Shown here: piece after piece, positions 58,362-64,000 of the stretch
Layout of the letters: each line of letters begins with the position of its first letter
How positions within the stretch are numbered: position 1 is the first letter of the stretch
Assembly (NCBI RefSeq): GCF_004354085.1
Contig: NZ_SMSE01000001.1
Location: 983,724-1,047,723 of the forward strand
DNA: 64,000 nt
From: Seongchinamella unica
GTDB taxonomy: Bacteria; Pseudomonadota; Gammaproteobacteria; Pseudomonadales; Halieaceae
Direction of reading: 5' to 3'
Notes under the pieces: model-generated
What the model saw: the letters and a program-made list of their open reading frames with translations, nothing else
What the model was told of the DNA's origin: nothing
The model's database searches: none
Program-made: the position numbers and the translations under genes

Positions 58362-58391
58362 CAATTGGCCCTACGTCGCAGAAACCGACTT
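58362..58391. promoter_or_regulatory. Shared regulatory motif, copy 2 (before the TonB receptor gene)
   Basis: CAATTGGCCCTACGTC, then after seven bases CCGACTT. It matches copy 1 upstream of the amidase gene. It lies just before the putative -35 box at 58403, where an activator would bind. Confidence 0.55.
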
Positions 58392-58402
58392 AGGTAAGTT
58401 AA

Positions 58403-58430
58403 CTGACAGAAGCACAAATTAAGCTATTAC
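58403..58430 (+). promoter_or_regulatory. Putative promoter of the TonB receptor gene
   Basis: CTGACA (58403-58408) and TATTAC (58425-58430) are separated by 16 bases. The implied transcript starts about 30 bases before the ATG at 58467. Confidence 0.4.
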
Positions 58431-58466
58431 CGGAACAAAATCCTGTAAGTCATCCTGGGGGAATAC

Positions 58467-60965
58467 ATGAGTACACAGAGAACGTTTAGCAAGAAACTGC
58501 TGGCAACCGCCATCAGCGCGGCTTCAACGCTCACCGCCGCTACCGCACTGGCGCAACCCGACACGCTGGAGGAGGTCCTGGTTACCGCCTCCGCGCGCGA
58601 GCAATCCATGCAGGATATCCCATACAACATCTCGGCCATGAGCGGTACCGACATGGAAGCGCAGCAGATCACCGATCAGGCTGAGTTACTCAGGGCCATG
58701 TCGGGTGTTTCCGTCGTAGACCGTGGCTATCGCAACTCAGGTATGGTCAACAGCATCATCATTCGCGGCCTCAATGTGGACAACGGACTCAATGGCGACA
58801 TCGCCCTGAACGCGGTGCCCACAGTCTCCACCTACGTGGATAACACGCCGCTGTTCGCCAATTTCGTACTACGCGACATCCAACGCGTGGAAGTGCTGCG
58901 CGGTCCACAGGGCACCCTGTATGGATCGGGTTCCCTGGGCGGCACCGTTCGCTACATAACGAACAAGCCGACGTCGGAGGGAATCGAAGGACAGATCACA
59001 GCAGGATACAGCGAGACTTCCGGCTCGGACGGCAACAATGCCGACCTGTTCGGCATGATCAACGTACCGATTGGCGATTCCTTTGCGGTCCGGGGCTCTA
59101 TCGGTCGAATCGACAATGACGGCATCATCGACTACGTCAACGCCTACCAGCTCAACCAGTTTGGCGAGCCGCTGGTTGCCACCGACGGCGGCTGTGTCAG
59201 CCCCAGGGACGCCGCTGATGAGGCGGTGTTGAAAAACGGCGCCTGCTACACCAACAAAGAAGATGCCGATGATGTCAAGATCGACTACCTGCGCATTGCT
59301 GCAGGCTGGGATATTACCCAGAACCTGAGTGTGCTGGCGAGCTACCACCAGCAGGAAGATGAAGTCGGAGCGCGACGCGCAATTACCGAGGGCAATAACA
59401 ACCAGCCGGAAGATTCTGAGCTGTACTTCGAGTATGGCGACCACGAAAGCGGCCAGGTGCTGCTGGAACCCTCCGAACGGGAAGTGGACCTGCTCAGCCT
59501 CGATGTCGAATGGGACCTGGGCTTCGCAACGCTGACGTCCAACTCCTCCTGGTACGACAATGAAGGCTACGGCGAAAGCGACAACGGCGGCCTCTGGGTC
59601 AGCGGCGGCGAAGAAGTACCGGAAGCCAGCAGGGACTGGATTACCGCCTTCGGCTACTCAGGCTGGCCGCGGCCCGCGCAGCGCGCTGAACGCGGGTACA
59701 CCGACGAGACCTTTGTTCAGGAGTTGCGACTGGTATCCAACGAATCGGTTGCCAACTTCGACTGGCTGGTCGGCGCTTTCTACCTCGACCAGGATCAGAC
59801 CGTCTACCAGGACAGCTACAACCCGGGTATGAACGAGTTCAGTATTGCCTGCGCCGACACCGGCGATCCCGTGTGCGATAACTTCTGGCCGAAACTCTAT
59901 CCCGAGCTGAGCGAACGCGACCTGGAATACCGACGCGATGTCACCTTTGAAGAACTGGCGGTCTACGGCGAAGTGACCTACAACTTCAGCGAAGCCCTGC
60001 GCCTAACGGGTGGTTTCCGCTGGTTCGACAACGAAACGGTAAACGACACCATACTGGGCTTCCCCCTGGGCCTGGGGGCGACCTCACCGTCAGCCCCCCA
60101 GTCCAGGGATGAAGACGACGACGTGTTATTCAAGGTCAACCTTTCCTGGGACATGACTGACAGCAGTATGCTCTACGGCACCTACTCCGAAGGTTATCGC
60201 CGTGGCGGGGCCAACGCGATTCCCAGTTTCGAAAACGGCGACAATTTCGGCGAGCCCAATGCCGAGGCGATCCGCACCTTCGAGTCCGATTCTGTCAACA
60301 ACTACGAGATCGGCATCAAGGGCCAGCTTGATCGCACCGCCTATACGGTTTCGGTGTTCTACGTCGACTGGCAGGACCCGCAGCTTAACACCACCTCGGC
60401 CTGGTACGGTTTCTACATGGCCGACAACGGTGACGAGGCATCCACCTCGGGCATTGAACTGGAGCTGAACGGCAACCTCACCGACTCACTGGGTTACCAC
60501 CTCGGTTACACCTACGTGAAGGCGGAACTTGAGAAGGATTTCCTGAGCAGCCAGACCGGCGCCCTCATAGCACCCAAGGGATCGACATTGCCCGGCACTC
60601 CGGAAAACGTATTCAGCGGTTCAGTGGACTACGTCTGGCAGCTGTCCGGGGGAATGGACCTGGTATTGAGAGCCAACGCCTACTACCAGTCCGAGGCTGA
60701 AAACTTTATCGATGAAGACTCCCTCCTGAACCAGACCCATGACGACTTCTGGTTGTTCAGCGGTTCCCTGGGACTGGCAACGGAGCACTGGGATGTCACC
60801 CTGTACGGTAAAAACCTGGGTGACGAGGAAGGTGTGACCGGCGCCTTCCCCTCAAGTTACTGGAGCTACGATACCGGCAGCTTTGAAAACTGGTACGGCA
60901 ATGGCAACCGGCAGATGATCACCCAGCCGCGCACCATAGGGCTGTCCGCCAACTACCGGTTCTAA
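58467..60965 (+). CDS. TonB-dependent outer-membrane receptor
   Basis: An 832-residue precursor. A signal peptide of about 29 residues ends ALAQ, followed by a TonB-box-like segment (LEEVLVTASARE). The plug domain, about residues 40-150, has SIIIRGLNVDN and VEVLRGPQGTLYGSGSLGG, and then a 22-strand-type barrel ends in the aromatic YRF. No N-terminal anti-sigma signalling domain is present. The protein imports a large or scarce molecule; the neighbouring amidase suggests an amide-containing substrate. The ATG follows GGGGGAA. Confidence 0.95.
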   Translation: MSTQRTFSKKLLATAISAASTLTAATALAQPDTLEEVLVTASAREQSMQDIPYNISAMSGTDMEAQQITDQAELLRAMSGVSVVDRGYRNSGMVNSIIIRGLNVDNGLNGDIALNAVPTVSTYVDNTPLFANFVLRDIQRVEVLRGPQGTLYGSGSLGGTVRYITNKPTSEGIEGQITAGYSETSGSDGNNADLFGMINVPIGDSFAVRGSIGRIDNDGIIDYVNAYQLNQFGEPLVATDGGCVSPRDAADEAVLKNGACYTNKEDADDVKIDYLRIAAGWDITQNLSVLASYHQQEDEVGARRAITEGNNNQPEDSELYFEYGDHESGQVLLEPSEREVDLLSLDVEWDLGFATLTSNSSWYDNEGYGESDNGGLWVSGGEEVPEASRDWITAFGYSGWPRPAQRAERGYTDETFVQELRLVSNESVANFDWLVGAFYLDQDQTVYQDSYNPGMNEFSIACADTGDPVCDNFWPKLYPELSERDLEYRRDVTFEELAVYGEVTYNFSEALRLTGGFRWFDNETVNDTILGFPLGLGATSPSAPQSRDEDDDVLFKVNLSWDMTDSSMLYGTYSEGYRRGGANAIPSFENGDNFGEPNAEAIRTFESDSVNNYEIGIKGQLDRTAYTVSVFYVDWQDPQLNTTSAWYGFYMADNGDEASTSGIELELNGNLTDSLGYHLGYTYVKAELEKDFLSSQTGALIAPKGSTLPGTPENVFSGSVDYVWQLSGGMDLVLRANAYYQSEAENFIDEDSLLNQTHDDFWLFSGSLGLATEHWDVTLYGKNLGDEEGVTGAFPSSYWSYDTGSFENWYGNGNRQMITQPRTIGLSANYRF

Positions 60966-60974
60966 CCCATGCTG

Positions 60975-60999
60975 GCCACTCCGTCCTACCTGGAGTGGC
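60975..60999 (+). terminator. First hairpin after the TonB receptor gene
   Basis: GCCACTCC and GGAGTGGC form a perfect 8-bp stem with a 9-base loop. It lacks a T-run and stands just before the stronger terminator, so it may stabilise the 3' end of the mRNA. Confidence 0.5.
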
Positions 61000-61007
61000 A
61001 ATGCTTA

Positions 61008-61031
61008 CCGGGCCCTGCGCCCGGTTTTTTT
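61008..61031 (+). terminator. Rho-independent terminator of the TonB receptor gene
   Basis: CCGGGC-CCTGC-GCCCGG forms a 6-bp GC-rich stem with a 5-base loop, followed directly by seven T residues. It separates the receptor gene from the TPR-sulfotransferase gene. Confidence 0.9.
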
Positions 61032-61068
61032 ATGGCCAAGGATCGTCACGGACCGCATAATCGACACC

Positions 61069-62694
61069 ATGAGCAATACCGCAACAGGCAGCGAGGACGC
61101 CCCTGATCCCGCCCAGCTGGAAGCCAGGGTGCTTGCCGCGATCGCCAGGGGCAATACCCGACTGGCGATAGACGTCTGTCGACAGCTCAATAGCCGGTTC
61201 CCCGAGTTTGCCTCCGGCTGGTACACCACCAGCCAGCTGGCCGCCAGGGTGGGCAACGCCAGGGGGGCACTGCTGGCCATAGAGAAGGCCATTGCCCTGC
61301 AGCCAGAGAATCCGCGATGGCAGTTGCAAAAGGCGGCCTGCCTGATGCGTATGGGTGACACCCGGGGCGCCAGGCCACTGGTGGAAACGCTGGATAAAAT
61401 CGATTTGGACAGTGGCTTCCAGTGCGCCCAGCTCGCGCTGCAGCTGTCCAGGCTGGATATGCATGAGCGGGCCCTGTACCACTACCAGCGCGCGATCAGA
61501 CTGGAGCCCGGTGAGTCCGAGCACTACTACAACCTGGCAACCGTCCACCGTTTCCTGGGCAACTTCAGCGCCGCCGAGCAAGCGCTGGAAAGCGCCATCG
61601 AACTGAATCCCGGTGATTTTGAAGCCTATAAACTGCGCTCCGACCTGGGCACCCAGACCGCGCGGAAAAACCACCTGGACTCGCTACTCGCCGCTCTTGA
61701 ACGCCACCGGGATGACCCCAACGCCCGGGTGCAGCTTAACTTCACCCTGGCCAAGGAATATGAGGATCTGGAAGCCTGGCCTGAGGCCTTTGAGCACCTT
61801 CGGCATGGGGCAGCGGCGCGGCGCGAGCGCATGCGCTACGACGTCAACGGTGACGTGGAGACAATGCAGGCCATTGCGGCCTGTTACGACAGCGATTTCC
61901 TGCGCGAACACCAGGGCAGTTGCAGCAACGGGGAAGCCATATTCGTTCTCGGCATGCCGCGCACCGGTACCACACTGGTAGAGCGGATACTGGCCAGCCA
62001 CTCCAGGGTCACCAGTGCCGGTGAGCTCAACAACTTTGCCCTGCAGATGAGCAGCGCAGCAAAGCAGCAAATGCCAGCGGAAAAAGTACAGACCGGAATT
62101 TCGAAGCTCGACAGGGTGGTGGCCAGCACTAAAATCGATTTCACCAGGCTGGGGCAGCGGTACATCGATAGCACGCGGCCGCTCAGCGGCGATAGCAAAC
62201 GTTTCATCGACAAAATGCCGCTCAATTTTCTCTACGCCGGACTCATACGCCTGGCACTGCCGGAGGCGAAAATTGTTCACCTGCAGCGCCACCCCCTGGA
62301 CACCTGCTTTGCCATCTATAAAACCCTGTTTGCGGACGCCTACCCGTTCTCCTACGACCTGGTGGAACTGGGCCGCTACTACGCGGCCTATCGCCGGCTG
62401 ATGGCACACTGGAAGGAGGCTATGCCCGGTGTAATTTACCACCAGTCCTACGAGGCTTTGGTTGCGGACACCGAAGGCCAGGCGAGAAAACTGCTGCAAC
62501 ACTGCGAGCTGGACTGGGAAGATGCCTGCCTGGATTTCCACAAACACCGCCAGGCGTCCACAACCGCCAGCGCCACCCAGGTAAGGCAACCCGTTTACAC
62601 CAGCTCAGTGGGCAAATGGCGTCAATTCCGCAGTCAACTCTCACCATTGATCAGCACGCTAGAAGCCGAGGGCATCGATCCGCAGCTGGATTGA
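61069..62694 (+). CDS. TPR-sulfotransferase
   Basis: A 541-residue protein. The N-terminal 250 residues are tetratricopeptide-type helical repeats (for example ALYHYQRAIRLEPGESEHYY). The C-terminal domain has the PAPS-binding loop FVLGMPRTGTTLVERIL near residue 300, and further sulfotransferase landmarks. TPR-sulfotransferases transfer sulfate to peptides or small molecules. No signal peptide is seen. It is separated from the TonB receptor gene by a terminator. Confidence 0.88.
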   Translation: MSNTATGSEDAPDPAQLEARVLAAIARGNTRLAIDVCRQLNSRFPEFASGWYTTSQLAARVGNARGALLAIEKAIALQPENPRWQLQKAACLMRMGDTRGARPLVETLDKIDLDSGFQCAQLALQLSRLDMHERALYHYQRAIRLEPGESEHYYNLATVHRFLGNFSAAEQALESAIELNPGDFEAYKLRSDLGTQTARKNHLDSLLAALERHRDDPNARVQLNFTLAKEYEDLEAWPEAFEHLRHGAAARRERMRYDVNGDVETMQAIAACYDSDFLREHQGSCSNGEAIFVLGMPRTGTTLVERILASHSRVTSAGELNNFALQMSSAAKQQMPAEKVQTGISKLDRVVASTKIDFTRLGQRYIDSTRPLSGDSKRFIDKMPLNFLYAGLIRLALPEAKIVHLQRHPLDTCFAIYKTLFADAYPFSYDLVELGRYYAAYRRLMAHWKEAMPGVIYHQSYEALVADTEGQARKLLQHCELDWEDACLDFHKHRQASTTASATQVRQPVYTSSVGKWRQFRSQLSPLISTLEAEGIDPQLD

Positions 62695-62702
62695 CCGGGC
62701 GG

Positions 62703-62870
62703 ATGAAACGAATTGCCCTCGCAGTCATCAGCAACCTTGTCGCCGCCGTCGCCCTGGCCGGGGCGCCTGCTATCAACCCTGCGCGACTACGGCAGACTGG
62801 GGCTGTTCGCCCTCGGCGGCGGCGCGCTTGCCAAAGGCGAACAGGTCCTGAGCGAAAACTGGATGGCTGA
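62703..62870 (+). pseudogene. Possible broken small exported protein
   Basis: From ATG 62703 a signal-like leader MKRIALAVISNLVAAVALAG is read. The frame then becomes arginine-rich and stops at 62870. Near 62757, after GCCGGGG, the +1 frame reads LLSTLRDYGRLGLFALGGGA, which looks more protein-like. One frameshift would join the two. This could be a degenerate gene, a sequencing error or chance, and the +1 frame runs into the antisense end of the symporter gene. Confidence 0.25.
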
Positions 62871-62922
62871 TTCCGTGGCGCCGTCAGCAGTCAATGCCCG
62901 CTGCGGGTACCAGGAGCGGCCG

Positions 62923-64000
62923 CTAATCGCGCAAGCGGCCCGCAACCGCATCGGTGCGCACCAGCGGCAAGGTCCCCATCCGGTCGTGCAGATTCAGCGG
63001 CTGCCCGTCCACATCGGTCAGCAGCTTCGGTGGCGAACGTTTCTGGGTGGCCAGTGAAACCACCACCGCCACCACCAGTGACACCCAGAAACCCACGAAG
63101 TCTGCCGGCAGTTCAGGAAAAGCAAGTTTCAACACGGCAAACGTACCAAAGCCGGCGAAAATACCGCTGTAGCCACCGGCGCTGTTCAGTTTCGGCCACC
63201 AGATGTTGAGAATCCCCGGCGCGGAAAGACCGGCAAAGCCCAGCGAAATGGCCGCCGCGATGGCGGATATGACAGTGGCTGTGTTGAAGGCGGTGTAAAG
63301 CGCGATCAGGGCCATAACGGGCACCGACCAGCGGGCCACCCGAAGCTTCAGCGCTTCACTCGGGTTGGCATGAACCCTCGGCAGCAGGTTCACCGAAATG
63401 ATGGTGCCGCAGCCCAGCAGGATGCTGTCGGATGTGCTCATAATGGCGGAAACCACGGCGCCGACAAAAATGGCAACCAGCACCGGATGCAGATGCTCCA
63501 TCGCCAGCAGCGGAATAATGGCATTGGGGTCCTCAACGCCGGGCATGGCCACAGTGGCGATATAGCCAAGGGTGACCGGCACCATACCGAAGATCAGGTA
63601 CACCGTGCCGCCGATGTAGAAGGCGTTCTGGGCCACGTATTCATCCCGGGCTGCCATGGCCCGCTGCACCAGCGACATGGTGCCTATGGCAACCAGCCCG
63701 GAGGAGAACCAGACCTGCAGATAGCTGAACCAGTCGCTGAAACTGTCTCCCTGGGGGGTGAAATCAAAAGCGTGGGCGGGCAGTTGGGGGACCACTTCGG
63801 CCCAGCCTCCGGCGTCGAACAGCACCACCACGAACAGGACCAGCACACCGACCACGATGAACAGCATTTGCAGCACGTCGGTGGCGGCCACCGCCTGCAA
63901 CCCGCCGAACATGGTATAGACCACGATGACCGCGGTGCCTACCAGAATACCCATTGCGGCCGGCTGGCCGGTGAGCGTCTCGAACACCACGCCGAACGCG
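62923..64000 (-). CDS. Sodium:solute symporter family transporter (5' end outside window)
   Basis: At least 359 C-terminal codons of an SSS-family protein. Visible landmarks are YTMFGGLQAVAATDVLQ, the STSDSILLGCGTIISVN segment of the Na+ site region, and several further helices. It has a cytoplasmic C-terminal tail ending TDAVAGRLRD. The family co-transports Na+ with sugars, amino acids, organic acids or similar compounds. The substrate cannot be told, and the gene continues beyond the window's right edge. Confidence 0.9.
   Translation of the reverse strand, partial: AFGVVFETLTGQPAAMGILVGTAVIVVYTMFGGLQAVAATDVLQMLFIVVGVLVLFVVVLFDAGGWAEVVPQLPAHAFDFTPQGDSFSDWFSYLQVWFSSGLVAIGTMSLVQRAMAARDEYVAQNAFYIGGTVYLIFGMVPVTLGYIATVAMPGVEDPNAIIPLLAMEHLHPVLVAIFVGAVVSAIMSTSDSILLGCGTIISVNLLPRVHANPSEALKLRVARWSVPVMALIALYTAFNTATVISAIAAAISLGFAGLSAPGILNIWWPKLNSAGGYSGIFAGFGTFAVLKLAFPELPADFVGFWVSLVVAVVVSLATQKRSPPKLLTDVDGQPLNLHDRMGTLPLVRTDAVAGRLRD

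Overview
The window is GC-rich, densely packed chromosomal DNA from a Gram-negative bacterium, most likely an aerobic gammaproteobacterium. Evidence includes an outer-membrane phospholipase A, a BepA-type periplasmic protease, a TonB-dependent receptor, a cytochrome c5-like protein and a zwf-pgl-edd Entner-Doudoroff operon. The mix of Na+-coupled transport with lipid, isoprenoid and steroid-type catabolic enzymes suggests a marine lineage such as Halieaceae or Spongiibacteraceae. That placement is inference; there is no rRNA or other marker here. I see no tRNA, rRNA, CRISPR array, integrase or transposase, and no gene-free stretch longer than 300 bases.

Layout. 1-1408: a SulP anion transporter cut by the window edge, divergent from an NnrU-like membrane protein. 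2295-8985 (minus): a tight glpD-like, asmA-like, pldA, bepA operon that looks like an envelope-lipid maintenance unit. 9013-11133: a LysR regulator divergent from a citrate-synthase-family gene, with a clear T-N11-A palindrome between them. 11347-14403: a lipoprotein membrane-fusion protein plus ABC-2 exporter. 14560-15615: a persulfide dioxygenase-rhodanese fusion. 15683-22405: a peptide-type ABC importer with two tandem paralogous binding lipoproteins, two permeases and a fused double ATPase. It runs on into a chain of enzyme genes (SDR, inositol-phosphatase-like, ABM, SnoaL-like, phytoene-desaturase-like, VOC) to about 27117.

27210-30667: a gamma-glutamyltransferase lipoprotein with an EamA exporter, and a LysE/ArgO exporter. 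30763-37092: an acyl-CoA ligase and MBL hydrolase, then a Baeyer-Villiger-type monooxygenase divergent from an AraC regulator that overlaps an HSL-type esterase. 37264-41220: zwf-pgl-edd. 41228-43841: an iron alcohol dehydrogenase, a TIM-barrel isomerase and a cytochrome c.

43857-52633 is the most distinctive region. It holds two divergent transcription units controlled from one 117-bp gap by a TetR regulator. The minus unit has an amidohydrolase, a KshA-like Rieske oxygenase, an SDR, an acetoacetate-decarboxylase-like protein and an MFS transporter. The plus unit has the TetR gene, an alpha-methylacyl-CoA racemase, a cupin and a cytochrome P450. Together they suggest oxidation of a steroid- or isoprenoid-like compound.

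52767-55507: ilvE, a quinone oxidoreductase and an SDR. 55549-60965: a MocR-type regulator with an extra Trp-rich C-terminal domain, a nitrilase-superfamily amidase and a TonB-dependent receptor. The amidase and receptor genes share an upstream DNA motif, so these three genes look like a small regulon. A TPR-sulfotransferase and the end of a sodium:solute symporter close the window.
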